A stretch of 7,228 nt of DNA from Kiritimatiellia bacterium (GCA_007126995.1 SLAD01000229.1:1-7228); one strand, 5' to 3'. Positions 1 to 6,340 are shown, counted from the first letter of the stretch. Numbers and translations are program-made. The notes: generated from the sequence alone by a model not told the origin.

Positions 1-606
1 CATGCAGAGTATGACGGGAAAGAAATTCCCTTCGACGAGGGTGCGGCGGCATATCTGGCCAGCAAAGGTCCATTGCGCGTCTATGATCAATTTAAATTAC
101 CGGCGCACATCAAGTGGGATCAAAAGACGTTCGAGGGCGACGCGTATCCAGCCTATTCCTGGGGCTGTAACGTCGTCGAACTGGAAGTCGACACGCTCAC
201 ATACGAAATCGATGTCACCAAGATCACCGCCTACTACGACATCGGCCGTTTGCTCAACCCGGTGATGGCGATGGGCCAAATTCAAGGTGGCTTGATTCAG
301 GCGCTGGGTTACGCCGCGATGGAAAAGATTGAAGTCAAAGACGGTAAGTATGATGCCGACCGCATGCAAACGTATGTGATACCGACAACCATGGATGGGC
401 CGGAAATGGACCTGAACTTTGTCGAGTATCCTTGGGAGCATGCGCAACCGGGCGCGAAAGGGGTCGGCGAAATTCCGATGGACGGATTGGCACCGGCGCT
501 GGCCAACGCCTTGGAGGCGGCCAGCGGAGTGCGATTGCGCGATTTGCCAATCACCCCGGAACGATTGTTTGCCGCATTGCAGGCGGCTCAGCAAAAGAGC
601 GCCTGA
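1..606 (+). CDS. Molybdenum hydroxylase large (Mo-cofactor) subunit, C-terminal part, 5' truncated
   Basis: C-terminal 201 residues of the Mo-cofactor-binding subunit of a xanthine dehydrogenase/aldehyde oxidase/CoxL-family enzyme; the reading frame is open from base 1, so the start lies upstream of the window. These enzymes hydroxylate a substrate, often a purine, aldehyde or N-heterocycle, using water oxygen at a molybdopterin centre. Seen here: DIGRLLNP, then GQIQGGLIQALGY (visible residues 92-104), then TYVIPTTMD, then GAKGVGE (151-157). In the family the last Glu of this motif (codon 469-471) is the active-site base beside molybdenum. The tail LRDLPITPERL is also typical. The substrate-determining N-terminal part is missing, so xanthine dehydrogenase is only one option; a related aldehyde or heterocycle hydroxylase is equally possible. 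The [2Fe-2S] and FAD subunit genes follow directly on the same strand. The family call is firm and the substrate is unknown. Confidence 0.93.
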   Translation, partial: HAEYDGKEIPFDEGAAAYLASKGPLRVYDQFKLPAHIKWDQKTFEGDAYPAYSWGCNVVELEVDTLTYEIDVTKITAYYDIGRLLNPVMAMGQIQGGLIQALGYAAMEKIEVKDGKYDADRMQTYVIPTTMDGPEMDLNFVEYPWEHAQPGAKGVGEIPMDGLAPALANALEAASGVRLRDLPITPERLFAALQAAQQKSA

Positions 607-620
607 GGTTGTGAGTTGTA

Positions 621-638
621 GATCCACTTGAAAGGATC
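621..638 (+). promoter_or_regulatory. Small hairpin covering the ribosome binding site of the [2Fe-2S] subunit gene
   Basis: In the 41-base gap between the Mo and [2Fe-2S] subunit genes, GATCC (621-625) can pair with GGATC (634-638) around an 8-base loop. The Shine-Dalgarno-like AAAGGA (631-636), 11 bases before the ATG at 648, lies partly in the right arm. Pairing could dampen translation of the second subunit relative to the first. The stem is only 5 bp, so this is a weak inference; the ribosome binding site itself is more secure than the hairpin. Confidence 0.3.
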
Positions 639-647
639 CGTTGAACG

Positions 648-1136
648 ATGGAAAAGATTAAACGAACCTGGACGATTAACGGGGAGCGACACGAGGTTGA
701 GGTCCCGCCCGTGCGCCGCTTCCTTGATGTGTTACGCGAAGACCTCCTGCTGAAGGGCACGAAAGAGGGATGCGGCGAAGGGGAGTGCGGCGCCTGCACC
801 GTGATCGTGGACGGCGAGGCCGTGTTGTCCTGCCTGTTGCCGGCCGGTCAGGTGCCTGACGGCGCCGAAGTCACCACAGTGGAGGGGCTCGAGCTGACGC
901 CGGGCGGCCGCTTGCTGCAGGCCGCCTATGCGGAGAAGGGCGCGGCCCAGTGCGGCTTCTGTATCCCAGGCATGATTGTTTCCTCGTACGCCTTATTGAC
1001 GCAGGCACCCACCACGGATGCCGCGCTGATCCGCGAGGCGCATGCCGGAAACATTTGTCGCTGCACCGGCTACGATAAGATTGTTGAGGCGATTCAATCG
1101 GCGGCCGAGCAGATGGCCACGGAAACTCAGGGGTAA
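648..1136 (+). CDS. Molybdenum hydroxylase small [2Fe-2S] subunit (XDH/CoxS family)
   Basis: Complete 162-residue iron-sulfur subunit, the usual length for this family. It carries two [2Fe-2S] clusters that move electrons from the Mo centre to FAD. The N-terminal plant-ferredoxin-like domain shows C42, C47, C50 and C62 (motif CGEGECGAC plus a later Cys). The C-terminal helical domain shows C102 and C105 (QCGFCIPGM) and C137 and C139 (CRCTGYDKI). All eight cluster cysteines are therefore present. There is no twin-arginine leader, so the enzyme is probably cytoplasmic. AAAGGA at 631-636 supports the ATG at 648. The gene lies 41 bases after the Mo-subunit gene and 10 bases before the FAD-subunit gene, consistent with one transcript. 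The family assignment is essentially certain; the substrate of the enzyme cannot be read from this subunit. Confidence 0.95.
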   Translation: MEKIKRTWTINGERHEVEVPPVRRFLDVLREDLLLKGTKEGCGEGECGACTVIVDGEAVLSCLLPAGQVPDGAEVTTVEGLELTPGGRLLQAAYAEKGAAQCGFCIPGMIVSSYALLTQAPTTDAALIREAHAGNICRCTGYDKIVEAIQSAAEQMATETQG

Positions 1137-1146
1137 GCGAGGGAGT

Positions 1147-2013
1147 ATGGCGACCACGTTTGAAGAAATGAACTGTGCCTTCCCGGCGAATCTGGCCGAG
1201 GCGCTGAAACTGATGGCGGATGAGCGTACGCGTGGTCGTCCGCTGGCTGGCGGAACCGATTTGATGGTGCAGTGGGAGTCCGGCGTGTTGCCGATGCCCG
1301 AGCGCGCCATCAGCGTGAAACACTTGCCCGAACTGCGCACCATCGAGGAAACCGACGATGCGCTGGAAATCGGCGCGGCGGTGACCCACATGGGGCTGCG
1401 ACGATCCAACTTGGTGGTGCGCTATCTGCCCTCGCTGGCCGACGCAGCGGCGACGATCGGTGGCTATCAAATTCAGACCATGGGCACAATCGGCGGCAGC
1501 GTTGCAAATGCCAGTCCGGCGGGCGATCTGGCCCCGTCGATTATGATTACCGATGGTGAAGTGATTGTCGCCAGCATGCGCGGCGAGCGTGCCATCCCGG
1601 TGAACGATTTCTGGACCGGCTACCGCGAGACCGACATGGCCGAGGACGAAATCATCGTACGTTTTCGGCTGCCGAAGTTGCCTGCTGAAGGGGTTGAATT
1701 TTGGCGTAAATTGGGCCCGCGCAAGGCGCAGGCGATTTCGAAGGTGATGGGGAGTTGCCGGGCCATTGTGGAGAATGGCGACATCAAACAATTCCGTGTA
1801 GCGATCGGCAGTGTTGCGCCTATCTGTGTTCGTTTGCGCGCGGTCGAGGAGCTGGTGACAGGCAAGCCGTTGAACGAGGAGACCATCGCCGCCGCCGAAG
1901 CCTGTGCCGCCGAGTCGGTCAAGCCGATCGATGATATCCGTTCCACCGCCGAATACCGCAAATGGGTCACCGGACGGATGGTCCGCGGTTTCCTGGAACA
2001 GCTATTGGGCTAG
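1147..2013 (+). CDS. Molybdenum hydroxylase medium FAD-binding subunit (XDH/CoxM family)
   Basis: A 288-residue FAD subunit, normal for the family, which passes electrons from the [2Fe-2S] clusters to NAD+ or another acceptor. The two FAD-pyrophosphate motifs are present: LAGGTDL (33-39) and TIGGSVANASPAGD (114-127). The C-terminal half matches the CO-dehydrogenase flavoprotein C-terminal domain in layout, including FWRKLGPRKAQAISKV. The frame is open further upstream to an ATG at 1042, but that start would overlap the [2Fe-2S] gene by 95 bases and add residues unlike the family. The ATG at 1147 is preferred: it follows GAGGGAG (1139-1145), lies 10 bases after the previous stop and begins with the expected N-terminal strand. 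The gene order Mo - FeS - FAD differs from the Mo - FAD - FeS order of E. coli xdhABC. Its last 12 bases overlap the convergent mocA-like gene. Confidence 0.93.
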   Translation: MATTFEEMNCAFPANLAEALKLMADERTRGRPLAGGTDLMVQWESGVLPMPERAISVKHLPELRTIEETDDALEIGAAVTHMGLRRSNLVVRYLPSLADAAATIGGYQIQTMGTIGGSVANASPAGDLAPSIMITDGEVIVASMRGERAIPVNDFWTGYRETDMAEDEIIVRFRLPKLPAEGVEFWRKLGPRKAQAISKVMGSCRAIVENGDIKQFRVAIGSVAPICVRLRAVEELVTGKPLNEETIAAAEACAAESVKPIDDIRSTAEYRKWVTGRMVRGFLEQLLG

Positions 2014-2595
2014 GCGCAACCACTGATCCCACTGCTCTGGGGTATTCACGTTAGCCGTCAGCTGCGGGTCGTCGATTTCGAATAAGTCCGTGTCATTCCG
2101 TAACCAGTCCTGCAAGGACGTGTCCATTGGGCCCTTATAATCCAGCAGGCGCTGTGCGATCGTGTGATCGATCCACAGGAGGTGCCCCGCTTGTCCTTGA
2201 TAGGTCGGCCTGACAGCTAGCGATCCGGACCCGTCAGCAAACTCAATCAGTTGTTGGATCGTGTGATCACTCAGTCCGACGGCGTCGACGGGCAAAATGA
2301 CGCAGGCTTCAAAAGGCCAGAGGGCGCGTAAACCCGTTTGGATCGATGAAAACCGTCCGGTTGCCCAATCAGCATTAACCACGGCGGGCACGTCATCTGG
2401 TAGGGCGGCCTGAATACGTGCTGCTTCCGATCCCAGCACAAGGGTGACGGGATCACAGCCCGCTTGCTGCAACCGTCGCAGTTGATGGACGGCGAGGGGC
2501 GTGCCGTCGGGCAACGCCAACAGCGCTTTGGGTGTTCCCATCCGGCTGGATGCGCCCGCTGCGGTGACCAGCCCGGCGGTGCAGGGGCGACTCAT
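2002..2595 (-). CDS. mocA: MobA/MocA-like nucleotidyltransferase, probable molybdenum cofactor cytidylyltransferase
   Basis: A 197-residue single-domain NTP transferase. MocA transfers CMP from CTP to molybdopterin, giving the cytosine dinucleotide used by bacterial xanthine-dehydrogenase-family enzymes. Seen here: the nucleotide-binding AAGASSRMGTPK (12-23), NADWATGRFSSIQTGLR (74-90), the acidic metal-binding strand LPVDAVGLS (101-109), YQGQAGH (132-138) and a C-terminal ANVNTPEQW. The segment spanning residues 74-90 and QGQAGH resemble MocA more than GTP-specific MobA. Deviations from the common form are PVDAVG where GDQP is frequent, and GHL where GHP is frequent. The neighbouring molybdenum hydroxylase genes support the role but lie on the opposite strand. 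The start overlaps the gpsA stop as ATGA, and a GGAG (complement of 2607-2610) lies 11 bases upstream of the start. A sugar or other nucleotidyltransferase of the same fold remains possible. Confidence 0.78.
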   Translation of the reverse strand: MSRPCTAGLVTAAGASSRMGTPKALLALPDGTPLAVHQLRRLQQAGCDPVTLVLGSEAARIQAALPDDVPAVVNADWATGRFSSIQTGLRALWPFEACVILPVDAVGLSDHTIQQLIEFADGSGSLAVRPTYQGQAGHLLWIDHTIAQRLLDYKGPMDTSLQDWLRNDTDLFEIDDPQLTANVNTPEQWDQWLRLAQ

Positions 2596-3596
2596 TCGTG
2601 ATCGCGCTCCGGTCGCGGATCGCGCGTCAATAAATCTGTAACCGCATCACGGGGATTTTTGTCTTCGTGCACGATCGCGTGCACCTCTTCCGTGATCGGC
2701 ACGTCGATGCCGTGCGCGGCGGCCAGCTCGCGGGCGTTGGTGCAGTTCCACACGCCTTCGGCGACCTGTTCCGTGTCGCTCATAATGGTGGCCAGCGTGT
2801 CGCCGCGCCCCAGTCGTTCGCCCACGCGGCGATTGCGGCTGAGCTGGCTGGTGCAGGTGACGATCAGGTCGCCCATGCCGCTTAAGCCGCTGAAGGTCGA
2901 CGGATGCGCGCCCAGCGCGACACCGAGACGCATCATTTCCGCCAGGCCGCGGGTCATCAGCGCTGCCTTGGAATTGTCGCCCAAACCAATGCCGTCGCAG
3001 ACCCCGGCGGCAATTGCGATGACATTCTTAAGCGCGCCGCCCAGCTCCACGCCGATTACGTCGTCGGAGGTGTAGACGCGGAAGACGTCGTTATTAAAGA
3101 GCTGCTGCACTTGTTCCGCCACGGCCTGGTCCGCGCATGCGGCGACGACCGCGGCCGGCACCCCCCGTGCCACTTCCTCGGCATGGCTAGGACCCGATAG
3201 GGCGGCGATAGGATGCTCGTTGAGAATCGATTGGGCCGTCTCCGTCATGCGCTTGTGCGTCGACTTATCCAGTCCCTTCGTCACGCTCACCACTATCTGA
3301 TCCGGTTGAATATAGTCGACAAACGAGGTGACCACGTCCCGGTAAAACTTCGACGGCACCGCCAGCACGAGGGCCTCGGCATCTTTTACGACCTGCTCGC
3401 GCGAACTGGTCCATTCCAGTTCCGGCGGACAGGCCACGCCCGGCAGAAACTTGGTATTCTCGTGCGAGGCTTGTACCTTGGCGATATAGTCTTCGAACGG
3501 CCCCCAAATCCGGACGCGATGCCCATTCCGGTGCAGTACTAACGCCAGTGCCGTACCCCAACCGCCATCGCCGATGATTCCCACTTGTCCCGTCAT
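2592..3596 (-). CDS. gpsA: NAD(P)H-dependent glycerol-3-phosphate dehydrogenase
   Basis: A complete 334-residue cytoplasmic enzyme (E. coli GpsA is 339) that reduces dihydroxyacetone phosphate to sn-glycerol-3-phosphate, the backbone for phospholipid synthesis. The N-terminal Rossmann domain has the dinucleotide motif GDGGWGTAL (9-17), LAVPSKFYRDV (78-88) and VTKGLD (105-110), which carries a conserved Lys at 107. LSGPSHAEEVARG (133-145) follows. The helical C-terminal domain has GALKNVIAIAAG with the catalytic Lys190, then GDNSKAALMTRGL, SGLSGMGDLIVTCTS and SRNRRVG, all signatures of the family. AAAGG (complement of 3604-3608) is a good ribosome binding site. The start overlaps the plsY stop as ATGA, and the stop overlaps the mocA-like start in the same way, so translation is probably coupled. 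Its product is the acyl acceptor for the upstream gene's enzyme. Confidence 0.97.
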   Translation of the reverse strand: MTGQVGIIGDGGWGTALALVLHRNGHRVRIWGPFEDYIAKVQASHENTKFLPGVACPPELEWTSSREQVVKDAEALVLAVPSKFYRDVVTSFVDYIQPDQIVVSVTKGLDKSTHKRMTETAQSILNEHPIAALSGPSHAEEVARGVPAAVVAACADQAVAEQVQQLFNNDVFRVYTSDDVIGVELGGALKNVIAIAAGVCDGIGLGDNSKAALMTRGLAEMMRLGVALGAHPSTFSGLSGMGDLIVTCTSQLSRNRRVGERLGRGDTLATIMSDTEQVAEGVWNCTNARELAAAHGIDVPITEEVHAIVHEDKNPRDAVTDLLTRDPRPERDHE

Positions 3597-4210
3597 GTGT
3601 CTACCTTTCTGCGGTCAAAACGATGTTCCGTACCTGCGCGCAATCGCGCAATATTGCTGCGATGCCGCCAGATCACGATGCCGCCCAACACGGTTAGCAC
3701 CGTGGCCAGCAAGGGATTGGCGGTCCCGTATAGCAGCCAGCCGGCGACCGGGATCGCGGCGGCGGCCAGGATCGACGCGAGCGACACATAACGGCTGATC
3801 GCCATGGTCAGCAGCCAGACCACCAGGCCGATGCCCACCGATGCCGGTGCTACACCGAGTAACACGCCGGCACTGGTCGCGACGCCTTTGCCGCCCTTGA
3901 ATTTCAAGTAGACCGGCCAATTATGCCCTGCAATCGCTGCGCAGCCGAACAGCAGGCCGCTGTTTTGCGGCCAGTCCGGTGCGCTCCACAGCAGCGGGAT
4001 CAGAAACGCGGGTAGAAAGCCCTTGGCCACATCCAGGGCGAATGTGAGTACGCCCCAGCCTTTGCCGATTGCGCGAAACACATTCGTTGCGCCCACATTG
4101 CCGCTGCCTACGGCGCGGATATCAACGCCTTTGGCCTTGGCTACGATCCACGCGAAGGGAATGGCCCCAATGAGGTAACTGATCAGAGTAAATGCCGCTA
4201 GTGCGATCAT
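3593..4210 (-). CDS. plsY: Acyl-phosphate:glycerol-3-phosphate acyltransferase PlsY
   Basis: A 205-residue integral membrane enzyme, normal length, that transfers an acyl chain from acyl-phosphate to glycerol-3-phosphate, giving lysophosphatidic acid. Several hydrophobic segments are visible, at about residues 1-24, 53-75, 86-100, 114-136, 143-160 and 166-178. The conserved cytoplasmic motifs are AVGSGNVGATNVFR (33-46), HNWPVYLKFKGGKGVATSAG (96-115) and a C-terminal RHRSNIARL followed by AGTE. These correspond to the active-site and glycerol-3-phosphate-binding loops known from PlsY. It is the first gene of the minus-strand set and is followed by gpsA, which makes its substrate. No Shine-Dalgarno sequence is evident before the ATG at 4210, yet the start is right for the family because the first membrane segment begins immediately. 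It is transcribed divergently from era across a 96-bp gap. Confidence 0.97.
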   Translation of the reverse strand: MIALAAFTLISYLIGAIPFAWIVAKAKGVDIRAVGSGNVGATNVFRAIGKGWGVLTFALDVAKGFLPAFLIPLLWSAPDWPQNSGLLFGCAAIAGHNWPVYLKFKGGKGVATSAGVLLGVAPASVGIGLVVWLLTMAISRYVSLASILAAAAIPVAGWLLYGTANPLLATVLTVLGGIVIWRHRSNIARLRAGTEHRFDRRKVDT

Positions 4211-4306
4211 CGGAGTAGACTACAATGATGTGCCGACGCTGAATAGTGCAATTTCTGGAATAGCATTGACCGGCCCGCAGGCCTGCCGTATTCACAACAC
4301 CGCATC
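4211..4306. promoter_or_regulatory. Divergent plsY/era intergenic control region
   Basis: A 96-bp gap between two divergently transcribed start codons, so promoters for both directions should lie here or just inside the genes. It holds a perfect 10-bp palindrome, GCAGGCCTGC (4277-4286), and GAATAG at 4241 and 4258, one 17-base step apart, with a third copy at 4309 inside era. Neither start codon has a clear ribosome binding site. I could not find a convincing plsY promoter; TTGCAC on the minus strand (4247-4252) has no well-placed -10 partner. Confidence 0.5.
4266..4294 (+). promoter_or_regulatory. Candidate sigma-70-type promoter for era
   Basis: TTGACC (4266-4271, five of six bases matching TTGACA) and TATTCA (4289-4294, three of six matching TATAAT) are separated by exactly 17 bases. 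Transcription would begin near 4301, only about six bases before the era ATG at 4307, so the mRNA would be almost leaderless. The absence of a Shine-Dalgarno sequence before era agrees with this. The weak -10 keeps confidence low. The 10-bp palindrome at 4277-4286 lies inside the spacer and could be an operator, though this is speculative. Confidence 0.35.
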
Positions 4307-5242
4307 ATGAATAGCGAAACAAACAACGCAGCATCGCCGCCCGAGCAACGCGCCGGCATGATCGCCATAGTCGGGGCCGCCAATGTCGGGAAGTCCACCT
4401 TGGTGAACGCTATGGTGGGCGAGAAGGTCACGATCGTCAGCCCGGTCGTGCAGACCACGCGCAATCTGGTCCGTGCGATTTTGACCGAGCCGCGCGGCCA
4501 GCTCGTGTTCATTGATACGCCGGGCGTGCACAAGGCCAAGTACGATCTGGGCCGGATCATGAACCGGATGGCGCGCGGTGCGGCGGAGGGCGTGGATATG
4601 GTGTTGCTGATGCTGGACGCCGCGCGGCCGCCCCGCGAGGAGGATGAAGGGTGGATGCGACGCCTGATGCGTCCCGACCAGGAAAGCGCCGCCCTGCTGG
4701 TGCTGAATAAATGCGATCGCGATCGAGATCACAGCGGCGACTATGAAGCGCTCTGGGCGCAAGTGGCGGAGGAGAAGCAGTGGACGCGCGAGCCGGAATG
4801 GCGACGCATCTCGGCGCTCACAGGCGACGGGGTAGAGGAATTGCTGGAACGACTGTTTGCTCTCGTACCGCCCGGGCCCTATCTATTCCCCGAAGATGTG
4901 TTGACGGATTACCCGCGCAAGTTGGCCATGTCGGATGTCATCCGCGAAAAGTATGTGACGCGCTTGAAGGATGAACTGCCGCATGCGATCGCCATTTGGA
5001 TTGAAGAGATCGAGGAGTCTCCCCAGCGCCTGGTAGTGCATGGCACGGTGTACGTGGACCGGCACTCGCAAAAGGGCATCGTGCTGGGCAGCAAAGGGCG
5101 GCTGCTCAAATCCGTTTGTCACGAGGCGGGCAAGGAATTAACGGAGTGGTACGAACGACCGGTGACCGTTAAGCTCTGGGTCAAATGCGAGAAGGATTGG
5201 TCCCGCAACTTTTGGATGTTGAAGAAATTGGGTTATGCTTAG
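4307..5242 (+). CDS. era: GTPase Era, 16S rRNA-binding ribosome assembly factor
   Basis: A complete 311-residue Era, slightly longer than the 301 of E. coli because of a polar N-terminal extension of about 16 residues. Era binds the 3' end of 16S rRNA and assists 30S subunit maturation. GTPase motifs: G1 GAANVGKS (23-30), G2 TTR (50-52), G3 DTPG (70-73), G4 NKCD (134-137) and G5 SAL (169-171). The linker FPEDVLTDYP (194-203) and IREK (212-215) lead into the C-terminal KH domain with VDRHSQKGIVLGSKG (250-264), whose GSKG is the RNA-binding GxxG loop, ending in FWMLKKLGYA. G1 has Ala-Ala where Arg-Pro is common. No ribosome binding site precedes the ATG at 4307. A later Met18 would still leave the G domain intact but is a less usual start. 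The M42 peptidase gene follows after 26 bases. Confidence 0.97.
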   Translation: MNSETNNAASPPEQRAGMIAIVGAANVGKSTLVNAMVGEKVTIVSPVVQTTRNLVRAILTEPRGQLVFIDTPGVHKAKYDLGRIMNRMARGAAEGVDMVLLMLDAARPPREEDEGWMRRLMRPDQESAALLVLNKCDRDRDHSGDYEALWAQVAEEKQWTREPEWRRISALTGDGVEELLERLFALVPPGPYLFPEDVLTDYPRKLAMSDVIREKYVTRLKDELPHAIAIWIEEIEESPQRLVVHGTVYVDRHSQKGIVLGSKGRLLKSVCHEAGKELTEWYERPVTVKLWVKCEKDWSRNFWMLKKLGYA

Positions 5243-5250
5243 GGGCAATT

Positions 5251-5259
5251 GGAGAAAGG
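5251..5259 (+). promoter_or_regulatory. Strong ribosome binding site of the M42 peptidase gene
   Basis: GGAGAAAGG ends nine bases before the ATG at 5269 and is the clearest Shine-Dalgarno sequence of the plus-strand cluster era - M42 peptidase - trmJ. It fixes the start of the peptidase and contrasts with the lack of such a site before era and trmJ. Confidence 0.7.
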
Positions 5260-5268
5260 CAGCAGTAA

Positions 5269-6336
5269 ATGAATAAGCGTTCACAGGAATTTTTGAGTAA
5301 GCTGATCAACGCGATCAGTCCGTCCGGCTATGAAGACGAGGCGGCGCGCGTGTGGATTGATGAAGCCCGTACGTTTGCCGATGACATCCGGCGCGACTCG
5401 CATGGCAACGCCAATGCCGTCATCAACGCGGGCGGATCGCCCCGCATCATGTTGTCGGGCCATTACGACGAAATTGGTTTTCTCATTAGTCACATCAGCG
5501 ACGAGGGCTACTGCTGGATTCAGCCGATCGGTGGTTGGGATGCGCAGATTCCGCAAGGTCAGCATGTCGTTATTCGGGGCCGGAAAGGACACGTGCACGG
5601 CGTGATCGGCAAATGTCCGATTCATCTACTCAAGAATGATGCGCGCGAGAAGGTTACCAAACTCGAGGAGCAATGGGTCGATATCGGCGCCAAAGATCGG
5701 AAAGCCGCCGAGAAAGTGGTCGCGGTCGGTGATCCGCTGGTGATTGATCGCGGCATGCATCACTTACAGGGCTCGCTGGTGGCGGGGCGCGGTTTTGACA
5801 ATCGCGCCGGCGCGTTCGCCGTGCTGGAGGCGGCCCGAATCCTGGCCAAGCTGAAGCCGCAGGCGGAAGTGCACGCCGTGGCGACGGTGCAGGAGGAAAT
5901 CGGCTTGCGCGGCGCGCGCACTGCGGCTTATGGGGTCGATCCGCACGTCGGCATTGCTGTCGATGTCACCTTCGCGACCGATTATCCTTCCATGGGCGAC
6001 GCGACGAAGAAATTCGGGAAGGTGAAGGTCGGGAAGGGCGTGGTGATTACGCGCGGGCCCAACATTAATCCGCGGCTCTTCGACTTGATGGTTGAAACCG
6101 CGCAGAAGAAGAAGATCGCGCATCAGATTTGTGCTGAGTCGCGTCCCACCGGCACGGATGCCAACGCCATCCAAATCAGCCGCGCCGGCGTCGCGACCGG
6201 GTTGCTCAGTATCCCGAACCGCTACATGCACACGCCCTGCGAAGTGGTGAGCTTGGACGACCTGATGGCCACCGCCGAGTTGATGGCGCATACTTGTGCT
6301 CGCATCACCACCGACACGGACTTTATCCCGTTTTAA
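5269..6336 (+). CDS. M42-family metallo-aminopeptidase (glutamyl/TET aminopeptidase family)
   Basis: A complete 355-residue member of peptidase family M42, which trims N-terminal residues from peptides and usually assembles into large self-compartmentalised dodecamers in the cytoplasm. All expected residues of the two-metal site are visible: H65 (GHYDEIG, with D67 beside it), D177 (GFDNRAG), E209-E210 (TVQEEIGLRG; the first Glu is the general base and the second a ligand), D232 (AVDVTFATD) and H321 (NRYMHTPCE). The inserted beta-rich dimerisation domain lies between about residues 75 and 165. The N-terminal segment AISPSGYEDE is also typical. The exact specificity (glutamyl, leucyl or broad) cannot be told from sequence. 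It sits 26 bases after era and 4 bases before trmJ, probably co-transcribed; no functional link to those genes is obvious beyond general housekeeping. Confidence 0.93.
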   Translation: MNKRSQEFLSKLINAISPSGYEDEAARVWIDEARTFADDIRRDSHGNANAVINAGGSPRIMLSGHYDEIGFLISHISDEGYCWIQPIGGWDAQIPQGQHVVIRGRKGHVHGVIGKCPIHLLKNDAREKVTKLEEQWVDIGAKDRKAAEKVVAVGDPLVIDRGMHHLQGSLVAGRGFDNRAGAFAVLEAARILAKLKPQAEVHAVATVQEEIGLRGARTAAYGVDPHVGIAVDVTFATDYPSMGDATKKFGKVKVGKGVVITRGPNINPRLFDLMVETAQKKKIAHQICAESRPTGTDANAIQISRAGVATGLLSIPNRYMHTPCEVVSLDDLMATAELMAHTCARITTDTDFIPF

Positions 6337-6340
6337 TGGC

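Noticed and set aside
1042..1146. Upstream extension of the FAD subunit to an ATG at 1042
   Set aside because: It would overlap the end of the [2Fe-2S] gene by 95 bases and add 35 residues not found in the family; the ATG at 1147 has a purine-rich leader.
871..1791. Long antisense open frame (306 codons, minus strand) across the [2Fe-2S] and FAD subunit genes
   Set aside because: It lies wholly opposite two well-supported genes, its translation is rich in Arg, His, Ser and Pro with no recognisable motif, and such frames are common in GC-rich coding DNA.
4292..4762. Antisense open frame of 156 codons opposite era
   Set aside because: It overlaps the conserved Era GTPase domain; the product looks like a reverse translation artefact without family features.
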